This document shows, piece by piece, positions 1 to 6,440 of a stretch of 19,315 nt of DNA. This stretch comes from Oscillospiraceae bacterium UBA6409 (GTDB taxonomy: Bacteria > Bacillota > Clostridia > Oscillospirales > Oscillospiraceae). Below the pieces are notes generated by a model. It was not told the DNA's origin and searched no databases. It was given only the letters and a program-made list of their open reading frames with translations. The translations under genes and the position numbers were made by a program. The stretch's first letter is position 1. The number at the start of each line of letters is the position of its first letter. Where the stretch lies: the NCBI GenBank assembly GCA_002438575.1, contig DJPP01000070.1, forward strand, positions 1 through 19,315, in the 5' to 3' direction.

Positions 1-257
1 AGGGGAAGCCCATTTATTATGAGTTCACCGCCTGCCCAACGGCGGAATTTGCCAGGAAGCACGGGCTGCTGGAGGTCATGCCGGCGCTGTGCAACCCGGA
101 TTACGAGTCCATGGAGCTGATCCACGCGCGGCTGGTGCGTACCACCACCTGCGCCAACGGCTGCAAATGCGACTACGCCATCTGCGGCGACAGGGACCCG
201 TACCTGGCAGCACACCCGGAGTACCGGGACGAGGCCGGATACCGGCGGAACAACTGA
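1..257 (+). CDS. L-2-amino-thiazoline-4-carboxylic acid hydrolase family protein, C-terminal part (5' cut by window edge)
   Basis: The reading frame is open from base 3 to a TGA at 255-257 and gives the last 84 or so residues of a protein; the start lies outside the window. The end carries a Cys-rich pattern, with ...FTACPTAEFARKHGLLEVMPALCNPDY... followed by CANGCKCDY. This resembles the C-terminal half of the next gene (FTRCGICTL...ELGLYDLTPALCHLDY... CDCGY), so the two are paralogues. The family is named for enzymes that open the thiazoline ring of L-ATC on the way to L-cysteine. Many anaerobe members sit in other contexts and have no tested function, so the substrate is unknown. The gap to the next gene is 13 bp, consistent with one transcript. 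Confidence 0.7.
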   Translation, partial: GKPIYYEFTACPTAEFARKHGLLEVMPALCNPDYESMELIHARLVRTTTCANGCKCDYAICGDRDPYLAAHPEYRDEAGYRRNN

Positions 258-270
258 GGAGGGATGCGGT

Positions 271-906
271 ATGACATACACCGGAATGCCCATGGGGATG
301 TGGGCGCTGTTCTCCGGTTCATTTCGGCGGCAGCTGACAGAGGTTTTCGGCTACAGCGCGGACACAGCCCGGGCTGTAACAAAAAAGGCAAAGCCCCGGT
401 ACCGGGAGATCATTGATTGGCTGCCGACGTTCGAAAAAGCGGACCGCTTTAAGATGAACATCGTCAACTGTGCCCTGCTGGGCGCGTTCGTTCTGTCCAT
501 GCCGGAACGGCCGGATGTGGAACGGCTGACGGACTTTTACGCCAGGGGCATGATGACCGGACCCATGCGGTGGTTCTGCCGCAAAAGCGGCAAGCGGAAG
601 TTCACAAAGGCGGACATTGCGGGCATGAAGGCTACCGCCGCGCTGCGGGCCGCTGACCGCAACCCCTACTCCTGGAATATGGACTTTTACGAATACCCGG
701 ACGGCAGCGGCTATGAAGGACGGTTCACCCGGTGCGGCATCTGCACACTGATGCAGGAGCTGGGATTGTACGACCTGACACCGGCGCTGTGTCATCTGGA
801 CTATACCATGAGCGAGGCCGGCGGCGCGACAGACTTTGTGCGGGCGTATACCCTGGCCTCCGGCGGGCCGTACTGCGACTGCGGCTATAAGAAAAAGAAA
901 GCGTGA
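271..906 (+). CDS. L-2-amino-thiazoline-4-carboxylic acid hydrolase family protein (ATC hydrolase-like), 211 aa
   Basis: A complete ORF with a GAGGAGGG ribosome binding site just before the ATG at 271. The protein is soluble, with no signal peptide or clear membrane helix. The C-terminal half has the features I associate with the ATC-hydrolase family (Pfam ATC_hydrolase): RFTRCGICTL near residues 151-160, LTPALCHLDY near 169-178, and a terminal CDCGY (202-206) before a lysine tail. C155, C158, C174, C202 and C204 recur at matching places in the truncated upstream paralogue, apart from small shifts. Conserved cysteines may bind metal or form the active site, but that is inference. The nominal reaction is ring opening of L-2-amino-thiazoline-4-carboxylate to N-carbamoyl-L-cysteine. 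The true substrate in gut clostridia is not established. Transcription ends at the hairpin directly after the stop codon. Confidence 0.72.
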   Translation: MTYTGMPMGMWALFSGSFRRQLTEVFGYSADTARAVTKKAKPRYREIIDWLPTFEKADRFKMNIVNCALLGAFVLSMPERPDVERLTDFYARGMMTGPMRWFCRKSGKRKFTKADIAGMKATAALRAADRNPYSWNMDFYEYPDGSGYEGRFTRCGICTLMQELGLYDLTPALCHLDYTMSEAGGATDFVRAYTLASGGPYCDCGYKKKKA

Positions 907-935
907 AAAAGCGCCCCCCAAGGGGGCGCTTTTTT
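906..935. terminator. Bidirectional rho-independent terminator between convergent genes
   Basis: A GC-rich stem (GCGCCCCC at 911-918 with GGGGGCGC at 922-929, loop CAA) is flanked by A-runs on the left and T-runs on the right, giving up to 13 paired bases. It starts at the stop codon of the plus-strand gene and overlaps the TAA (934-936) of the minus-strand ATPase, so it can end both transcripts. Confidence 0.9.
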
Positions 936-3021
936 ATATCTGCTTGTCGGGCAGCAGGTCGGTCATGCTCTTGAGACTGATACCCAGGGTGGACATATTG
1001 TGCAGCAGTGCGGAGGTCGTGGGCGGCAGAACACCCGCCACGCCCAGCACGATCAGGGAGAAGTTGAATCCCACGATGAACCGGTAGTTACGATGGATAC
1101 GCCGCATCAGCGCTTCGCTGAGCTGCCGTAATGTCACCAGCTCGAACAGATCCTCGGACGCGATGGTGATATCGGCGATCTCACGGGCGATAGCCGCACC
1201 GGTGGAGATAGCGATGCCCGCGTCGGCCTCGGACAGGGCGGGCGAGTCGTTGACGCCGTCACCCACCATGATGACCGTGTGGCCCTTGGCCTTCTCGGCC
1301 CGGATGAAGGCGGCCTTATCCTCGGGCAGCACCTCGGCAAACACCGCGTCCACGCCCACCTGCCGGGCCACGGCCTCGGCTGTCTTGCGGTTGTCACCGG
1401 TCATCATCACGACCTTGGTGATACCGCAGTCATGCAGGGCCTGTACCGCGGCGCGGGCCTCCTGCCGCAGGGGGTCGAAAATGCAGATGACCGCCGCCAG
1501 CTCACCGGCAATGCACAGATAGAGATGGGAATAGGCCTCAGGCAGGGCGGCAAACCTGTCCTCCTCCCCTGCCGGAACACGGCAGCCCTCGTCCTCGAAA
1601 ACGAAATGGGCGCTGCCGATGAGGACCTTTCTGCCCTCTACCATGCTGGAGATACCGTGGGCCACCACGTACTGCACCTGAGAGTGGTACTCTTCATGGG
1701 ACAGGCCGCGGACCTTGGCCTCCTCCACCACGGCGTTGGCCATGGAATGGGGATAGTGCTCCTCCAGGCAGGCAGCCAGACGCAGCATATCCGGCTCGTT
1801 ATGGCCGCCGAAGGTAACGATCTGGGCCACCCGGGGCGTGGCGTAGGTCAGCGTACCGGTCTTATCGAAGACAATGGTGTCCGCCTTGGCGACGGCCTCC
1901 AGGAAACGGCCGCCCTTGACAGAGATATGGTGGCCGCTGCTCTCGCGCATGGCGGACAGCACCGCGATGGGGATCGCCAGCTTCAGCGCACAGGAGAAGT
2001 CCACCATCAGCACCGCCAGCGTCTTGGTGATGTTGCGGGTCAGGGCGTAGGTCAGCACCGTGCCGCCCAGGGTGTAGGGCACCAGACGGTCCGCCAACCG
2101 CGCAGCCTTATCCTCCGCGGTGGATTTCAGCTTTTCGGACTCCTCGATCATATGGACGATGCGGTCATACCGCCCGCCGCCGGAGGCCTTGTCTACGCAG
2201 ACGACGCACTCGCCTTCCTCGGCTACGGTGCCGGCATAGACATAGCTGCCGGGGCGCTTGGGAACGGGCATGGACTCGCCGGTCATGGAGGACTGGTTCA
2301 CCATAGCCTCGCCCTCCACCACCCGGCCGTCCAGGGGGATCATGCTGCCGGTGCGTACCACCACGCAGTCGCCCTCCTGCACGTCAGAGACGGGTACCAG
2401 GACCTCGGTATCGTTCACCCGCAGCCAGACCTTATCCACATTGAGGCTCATGGCCCCGGCCAGGTCCGCCACGGATTTCTTGTGGGTCCACTCCTCCAGG
2501 ATCTCGCCCAGCCGCAGCATGAACATCACAGACCCGGCGGTGGCAAAATCACCGCGGGCGAGGGAGACCGTGACGGCGGTGGCATCCAGCACCGCCACAG
2601 ACAGCTTGCCGTGCCACAGGGCTTTCAGGCCCTCTTTGATATACTTGACGGAACGGAGCACCGCCAGCGCCGTTGTCACAGGCACCGGCAGGAACAGCCG
2701 GGAGATGCACCGCCGCATGACGGTCATAGCCAGCTTATCCTCGAACTCCCGGTTCAGGGCGCGGGAGGTATGCTCCGGCACCAGGTCCAGCGCCTCGGCC
2801 TTTGGAAAGGAGAAGGCCGCCAGGGCGGCGATCACACTGCCGCGGTCCGCTGTGTACAGCACCACGGCATCTCCCGTGCGGTCATAGACCTTGACATCCG
2901 TCACGCCGTCCACGGCACGCAGGTAGTATTCTACTACGTCCGCCTGGTGCAGCGTCATGGCGGGGCATTGCAGATGGACCCGCAGGCGGCCCGGTATGTC
3001 ATGTAGGATCGTGCATCTCAT
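934..3021 (-). CDS. P1B-type heavy-metal-translocating ATPase lacking the CPC motif, 695 aa
   Basis: A membrane ATPase that should export a transition metal. The core P-type motifs are present: TGES (247-250, actuator domain), DKTGT (386-390, phosphorylated Asp386), TGDN (541-544) and GDGVNDSPAL (587-596). About six to eight membrane helices are expected, near 105-170, 312-356 and 645-685. The N terminus (IPGRLRVHL) resembles a heavy-metal-associated fold but has no CxxC. The usual intramembrane CPC is replaced by F342-S343-C344 in SCALKLAIP, so only one Cys remains. The usual HP dipeptide of the nucleotide-binding domain reads H425-S426. These changes place it outside the classic Cu/Zn/Cd groups, and it most recalls mycobacterial CtpC-like pumps; the metal cannot be told from sequence. 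Its start is 3 bp after the DUF6110-like gene, with GGAG upstream, so the two should be co-translated. Confidence 0.88.
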   Translation of the reverse strand: MRCTILHDIPGRLRVHLQCPAMTLHQADVVEYYLRAVDGVTDVKVYDRTGDAVVLYTADRGSVIAALAAFSFPKAEALDLVPEHTSRALNREFEDKLAMTVMRRCISRLFLPVPVTTALAVLRSVKYIKEGLKALWHGKLSVAVLDATAVTVSLARGDFATAGSVMFMLRLGEILEEWTHKKSVADLAGAMSLNVDKVWLRVNDTEVLVPVSDVQEGDCVVVRTGSMIPLDGRVVEGEAMVNQSSMTGESMPVPKRPGSYVYAGTVAEEGECVVCVDKASGGGRYDRIVHMIEESEKLKSTAEDKAARLADRLVPYTLGGTVLTYALTRNITKTLAVLMVDFSCALKLAIPIAVLSAMRESSGHHISVKGGRFLEAVAKADTIVFDKTGTLTYATPRVAQIVTFGGHNEPDMLRLAACLEEHYPHSMANAVVEEAKVRGLSHEEYHSQVQYVVAHGISSMVEGRKVLIGSAHFVFEDEGCRVPAGEEDRFAALPEAYSHLYLCIAGELAAVICIFDPLRQEARAAVQALHDCGITKVVMMTGDNRKTAEAVARQVGVDAVFAEVLPEDKAAFIRAEKAKGHTVIMVGDGVNDSPALSEADAGIAISTGAAIAREIADITIASEDLFELVTLRQLSEALMRRIHRNYRFIVGFNFSLIVLGVAGVLPPTTSALLHNMSTLGISLKSMTDLLPDKQI

Positions 3022-3024
3022 GGG

Positions 3025-3294
3025 TCACTCCGCCTTGCTTTCCTCCGCGGAAGTATCCTCCACCACAGCGGTGGCAGCCTGATCGGCGCGCTTCTGGTTG
3101 ATGGCCTTGGCCTCGGCATAGATATCCTCTGCGCCCTCGCGGACGGTGGTAACGGTCTCCATCACGCTGTCCTTGGCGCGGAGCACGGCGGCGGTGGTGT
3201 GGGCATAGGCCTTCTTGGCGTCCTTGCTGCCCAGGACCTTAATGCCGGCGGTGCCGAACAGCACGCCGGCGGCGAACATGGCAAATTTTTTCAT
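3025..3294 (-). CDS. DUF6110-like small membrane-anchored protein, probable partner of the P-type ATPase (89 aa)
   Basis: The N terminus (about residues 4-22) is one hydrophobic, glycine- and alanine-rich segment, GVLFGTAGIK, able to cross or anchor in the membrane. It is followed by SKDAKKAY and a long charged, probably helical region to residue 75, then an acidic tail rich in Glu, Ser and Lys. There is no Cys and almost no His, so it is not an obvious metal ligand. I recognise the pattern as the DUF6110 family, which in Firmicutes is found next to P-type ATPases. The ATG at 3294 follows a clear AAAGGAG site. Its position directly before the ATPase recalls the DUF1490 (PacL) proteins that partner mycobacterial P1B ATPases, but this is an analogy of layout and shape, not proven homology. 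Confidence 0.75.
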   Translation of the reverse strand: MKKFAMFAAGVLFGTAGIKVLGSKDAKKAYAHTTAAVLRAKDSVMETVTTVREGAEDIYAEAKAINQKRADQAATAVVEDTSAEESKAE

Positions 3295-3324
3295 GTCAGA
3301 TCACTCCTTTATCCTTTATATTGC

Positions 3325-3352
3325 GCAGCGGTTAATCAAAACTAACTGCTGC
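3325..3352 (-). promoter_or_regulatory. Inverted repeat at the start of the metal-module transcript (candidate operator)
   Basis: Ten-base arms (GCAGCGGTTA and TAACTGCTGC, one mismatch) flank an 8-bp AT-rich centre. The repeat begins 4 bp downstream of the predicted -10, where a repressor would block transcription. A GTTA-N8-TAAC core lies at its centre. The regulator is unknown, and the repeat could instead act as an RNA hairpin in the leader. Confidence 0.45.
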
Positions 3353-3356
3353 CTGT

Positions 3357-3385
3357 AAGATAGCACAGCGCGGGAAAAAAAGCAA
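3357..3385 (-). promoter_or_regulatory. Candidate sigma-A promoter for the DUF6110-like/P-type ATPase genes
   Basis: On the minus strand the -35 is TTGCTT (3385-3380) and the -10 is TATCTT (3362-3357), with an exact 17-bp spacer. Transcription would start near 3350, about 55 bases before the ATG at 3294. No other promoter-like pair stands out in the gap. Confidence 0.5.
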
Positions 3386-3484
3386 GACTTTGCCGAAACA
3401 AAACCGCCAAAAATGTCATGGAACACAGTATGTTCCGCAAGAAAAATGACAAACACGCCACGCACAGCCGTAAAAATACGCAGA

Positions 3485-3515
3485 CCGCCGGAGGCGTCAG
3501 CGACACCTCCGACGG
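3485..3515 (-). terminator. Possible terminator of the long xylose-type operon
   Basis: Arms at 3485-3498 and 3502-3515 pair over 14 positions with a 3-nt loop. In minus-strand RNA the two imperfect positions become G-U pairs, while in plus-strand RNA they are mismatches, which suggests a function on the minus strand. It lies about 115 bp after the MFS stop codon. The T-run (TATTTTTA) comes about 6 nt after the stem rather than directly, so the call is tentative. Confidence 0.4.
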
Positions 3516-3630
3516 CCTGAAGCATAGGCAGCGAGATAGGGGAAGGAAGTTTTTTATAAGGAAGGTTTTGTGGGCGGGAGTAGCGCCCATGAAGAAGTTT
3601 CTTGCCCGCTGCCCGGGAAAAAAAGCAAGG

Positions 3631-4845
3631 TCATGCCCGCGCCGGCGCGTCACGGTGTATGGTCAGCAGCACCGCTGCCGACAGCGGCAGGCAGGCCGTC
3701 AGGCCCCATAGAGGGATACCGTAGCCCACCTGCTCGATGAGCCGCCCAAGCACCGTGGGCGCGATCAGTGCCGACAGGGACACGCCCAGTACAATGATGG
3801 ACGAGGCCGAGGCCGTCCGGGTGGGGAACGTCTCGCAGCAGAGGATCACCAGGGCAGGGACCTCCGCGCCCTGCAGCAGACCCAGCAGCACCAGAAGCAC
3901 TCGCTGAACGGCCAGGGACGGCGTCAGCAGCAAAATCGCAAACACGCCGGCCGACAAAAAGCAGGTGAGCAGGTAGAACGTCCGCACCGGCATACGCTTA
4001 TACACCAGCGGCGAGAGCATACGGACCACCAACGCGCCCAGGAAAAACAGGGTGAGCATGGCGTTGGCCGCGCCGCCCGCCATGTGGTACACGGTCTTGT
4101 AGTAGTTGGGCAGCCAGACGGCGATGCCGTTCTGGAAGCACAGATACAGAAAACAGCACAGCAGATAGAGCCACGCGCGCTTGTCACGGAAGATCTCCGC
4201 CGGGTTGGCCGCGGATCGGTCCCGCAGGGCCGTCATATCGGCGTAGGGTGTGTGGGGCGTGGCGCGGCGGGACACCGCCCAGAACGCCGCGCCCAGCACC
4301 AGCGCCGCCGCGCCCAGCGCCAGATACGGCACAGCGAAGGTGGCGGGACGGCCGCTGTCGGTAAGCCACGTCACCAGCAGGGGCGCCAGCATGGCGCCCA
4401 AGCCGTAGAAGCCGTGGACGATGGGCAGCAGCGTGCTCTTCTTCTCGGGAAACACATCGGCGATGACGCCGTTCATCAGCAGGTCAATGGTGATATAGCC
4501 CACACCGCCGATCAGCGCAAACACCAGCAGCAGCCCATAGCTGTCATTGCCGTACAGGGGCATGGTGCCGATGGTCACACCGGCCACGCCCACCAGCACC
4601 GCGCCGGCCAGCAGGCCGTACAGCTTGTGGAGCCGTTCGCCGAACAGGCCCAGCAGCACCGTCATCACGATGCCGCCCAGGGACTGAATGGTCATCACGA
4701 AGCCCTGACGGCTTTCGGTGATGCCGAAAAAGGCCATCATGGACTCGGCATTGGCGCCGAAGGCATTGAAATAGACGCCGTACAGCAGAAACAGAGCGAA
4801 GCACAGGACCGCCAGCAGCGGCAGAATACGCTTTGCGCCTCTCAT
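3631..4845 (-). CDS. Major facilitator superfamily transporter, probably for a sugar (404 aa)
   Basis: A hydrophobic protein with about 12 membrane helices spread over its whole length, and with GERLHK near residues 69-74 at the place of the MFS loop 2-3 motif. I start it at the ATG at 4845, not at the far-upstream ATG at 5202. The added 119 residues would lie wholly inside xylB and are Arg/Gly-rich, as expected of a wrong frame. The ATG at 4845 overlaps the xylB stop as ATGA and follows GAGGAG at good spacing, so translation is coupled to xylB. As the last gene of a xylose-type operon it may import or export a pentose or pentoside, alongside the ABC importer in the same operon. The substrate and direction are inference; the family is not specific. 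Confidence 0.78.
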   Translation of the reverse strand: MRGAKRILPLLAVLCFALFLLYGVYFNAFGANAESMMAFFGITESRQGFVMTIQSLGGIVMTVLLGLFGERLHKLYGLLAGAVLVGVAGVTIGTMPLYGNDSYGLLLVFALIGGVGYITIDLLMNGVIADVFPEKKSTLLPIVHGFYGLGAMLAPLLVTWLTDSGRPATFAVPYLALGAAALVLGAAFWAVSRRATPHTPYADMTALRDRSAANPAEIFRDKRAWLYLLCCFLYLCFQNGIAVWLPNYYKTVYHMAGGAANAMLTLFFLGALVVRMLSPLVYKRMPVRTFYLLTCFLSAGVFAILLLTPSLAVQRVLLVLLGLLQGAEVPALVILCCETFPTRTASASSIIVLGVSLSALIAPTVLGRLIEQVGYGIPLWGLTACLPLSAAVLLTIHRDAPARA

Positions 4846-6383
4846 GCCCGGCTCCTCATGGTGGCCAGAGCATGGAAGGTCTCCCGCAGGGCGGGATACT
4901 GCTGCAAGTAGAGCCGGTAGTAGGGCGCATAGGCGCGGCTGCGTTCCGCGTCGGGATACAGAACGGTATCCGGCTTGACGATGGCATCGCAGGCGCTCTC
5001 CACGGAGGGATACACGCCGGCACCAACACCGGCCAGAATAGCCACGCCCAGCGCCGGACCCTCCAGCGCCGCCTTGGCGGTCTGAATGGGGCAGCCGTAT
5101 ACATCGGCCAGCATCTGGCGCCAGAACGCGCTCCGCGCGCCGCCGCCGCAGGCCATCATCTCCTCCGTGGGCACATTCATGCCCCGGAGCACATCCACGC
5201 ACTGACGTTGGGAGTAGGTAACGCCCTCCAGCACGGCGCGGATCAGGTGGCCGCGGTCATGGCCGCCGGACAGACCGATAAACGCGCCCCGGGCCTTCTC
5301 GTCCAGCAGCGGGGATCGCTCGCCCATCAGATAGGGCAGGAACAGCAGGCCGTCAGCGCCAATGGGGGTTTTCTCGGCCAGGGCCGTCATCAGCTCATAG
5401 GGGTCCACGCCCTGCCGGGCGGCCTCGGCCACCTCGCCGGCGCAGCAGGTGTCCCGCAGCCAGCGCAGGGACTGCCCTGCCGCCAGGGTACAGCTCATCA
5501 CCGCCCACTTGCCGGGAACGGCGGAGCAGAAGGTGTGTACGCGGCCCGCCGGGTCGATGGAGACACTGTCCGCATGGGCAAAGACCACGCCGGAGGTTCC
5601 CAGCGTCGTAAAGGCCTTGCCATAGCGGACCGTACCGGTGCCCACAGCGGCGGCGGCGTTGTCGCCGCCGCCGCCCACCACGGGCGTACCCTCTGCCAGC
5701 CCCGTCAGGGCGGCGGCTTCCGCCGTCACCGTGCCGGTCACGTCCACGGACTCGTACATCCGGCCCAGCAGTGCTGGGTCGATGTCCAGCTTGTTCAGTA
5801 TCTCATCGGACCACTGCCGCCGGGGCACGTCCAACAGGTTCATGCCGGAGGCGTCGGATACCTCGGTGGCAAACTGGCCGGTGAGGCAGTAGCGGATATA
5901 ATCCTTGGGCAGCAGGATATGACGGCAGGCCCTGTAGACCTCCGGCAGATGCTTCCGCACCCACAGGATCTTCCCGGCGGTGAAGCCCGTTAGGGCGGGG
6001 TTGGCGGTAATGGCGATGAGTTTCTCCGCGCCAACAGTCTCGGTGATCTCGCGGCACTCCTCGCCGGTGCGGCCATCGCACCACAGGATGCTGCGGTGCA
6101 GCACCTCTCCCCTCTCGTCCAGCATCACCAGGCCGTGCATCTGCCCGGAGATGCCCACACCGGCAATATCGGCGGCGGGCACACCGCTTTTGTGCAGCAC
6201 GGCCTGCACCGTCTCCCGCACGGCACGCCACCAGTCGGACGGCTCCTGCTCAGCCCAGCCGTTCCGGGGCTGGTAGAGGGGGTATTCCACCGTGTGGGCA
6301 GCCATAGCCGTGCCGTCACTGCGGAACAGCACCGTCTTGGTGCCGGAGGTGCCCAGGTCGATGCCCAGCAAATATTCCTTCAT
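4842..6383 (-). CDS. xylB: Xylulokinase
   Basis: A cytoplasmic FGGY-family sugar kinase that phosphorylates D-xylulose to D-xylulose 5-phosphate with ATP, feeding the pentose phosphate or phosphoketolase route. Visible motifs are the N-terminal phosphate loop DLGTSGTK (9-16), the xylulokinase substrate motif GQMHGLV (80-86), WCDGR (101-105) and GGGGDNA (237-243). The last contains Asp241, matching the catalytic base. LGTSG follows at 261-265, and a GG..RS.FW signature lies in the C-terminal ATPase domain. The length, 513 aa, is slightly above the usual 485-500. The start at 6383 has a GAAGGAGG site 9 nt upstream. Its place directly after xylA supports D-xylulose as the substrate over other FGGY sugars. 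The stop overlaps the MFS start by 4 nt. Confidence 0.95.
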   Translation of the reverse strand: MKEYLLGIDLGTSGTKTVLFRSDGTAMAAHTVEYPLYQPRNGWAEQEPSDWWRAVRETVQAVLHKSGVPAADIAGVGISGQMHGLVMLDERGEVLHRSILWCDGRTGEECREITETVGAEKLIAITANPALTGFTAGKILWVRKHLPEVYRACRHILLPKDYIRYCLTGQFATEVSDASGMNLLDVPRRQWSDEILNKLDIDPALLGRMYESVDVTGTVTAEAAALTGLAEGTPVVGGGGDNAAAAVGTGTVRYGKAFTTLGTSGVVFAHADSVSIDPAGRVHTFCSAVPGKWAVMSCTLAAGQSLRWLRDTCCAGEVAEAARQGVDPYELMTALAEKTPIGADGLLFLPYLMGERSPLLDEKARGAFIGLSGGHDRGHLIRAVLEGVTYSQRQCVDVLRGMNVPTEEMMACGGGARSAFWRQMLADVYGCPIQTAKAALEGPALGVAILAGVGAGVYPSVESACDAIVKPDTVLYPDAERSRAYAPYYRLYLQQYPALRETFHALATMRSRA

Positions 6384-6405
6384 AGCCTTGCGCCTCCTTC
6401 AGGCA

Positions 6406-6427
6406 GGGCCGCCCTCTCGGGCGGCCC
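6406..6427 (-). promoter_or_regulatory. Intercistronic hairpin between xylA and xylB
   Basis: A perfect 9-bp GC stem (GGGCCGCCC/GGGCGGCCC) with a 4-nt loop starts 13 bases after the xylA stop codon and ends just before the xylB ribosome binding site (about 6392-6399). No T-run follows, so it is more likely an RNA stability or processing element than a terminator. It could raise xylA mRNA relative to xylB. Confidence 0.55.
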
Positions 6428-6440
6428 GCAATACGTTATT

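Larger units (their letters stand above)
3295..3630. other. Intergenic region between the xylose-type operon and the metal module
   Basis: I see no convincing gene in these 336 bp; short ORFs on both strands lack good ribosome binding sites and known motifs. The part next to the DUF6110-like gene holds its ribosome binding site, an inverted repeat (3325-3352) and a -35/-10 pair (3357-3385). Two smaller inverted repeats follow: GGAACA/TGTTCC at 3420-3436 and a long stem at 3485-3515. A 16-bp direct repeat, CGGGAAAAAAAGCAAG, occurs at 3371-3386 and 3614-3629. Confidence 0.7.

Noticed and set aside
1279..3006. 575-aa plus-strand ORF opposite the P-type ATPase
   Set aside because: It is rich in His, Gln and Gly, has no known motif, and is the antisense shadow of a clear P-type ATPase in GC-rich DNA.
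3316..3711. Short ORFs in the gap between the metal module and the MFS gene
   Set aside because: They overlap each other on both strands, have no clear ribosome binding sites, and cover promoter and hairpin sequences.
4846..5202. 119-residue N-terminal extension of the MFS transporter
   Set aside because: It lies wholly in another frame of xylB, is Arg/Gly-rich, and the ATG at 4845 has a good ribosome binding site and an ATGA overlap.
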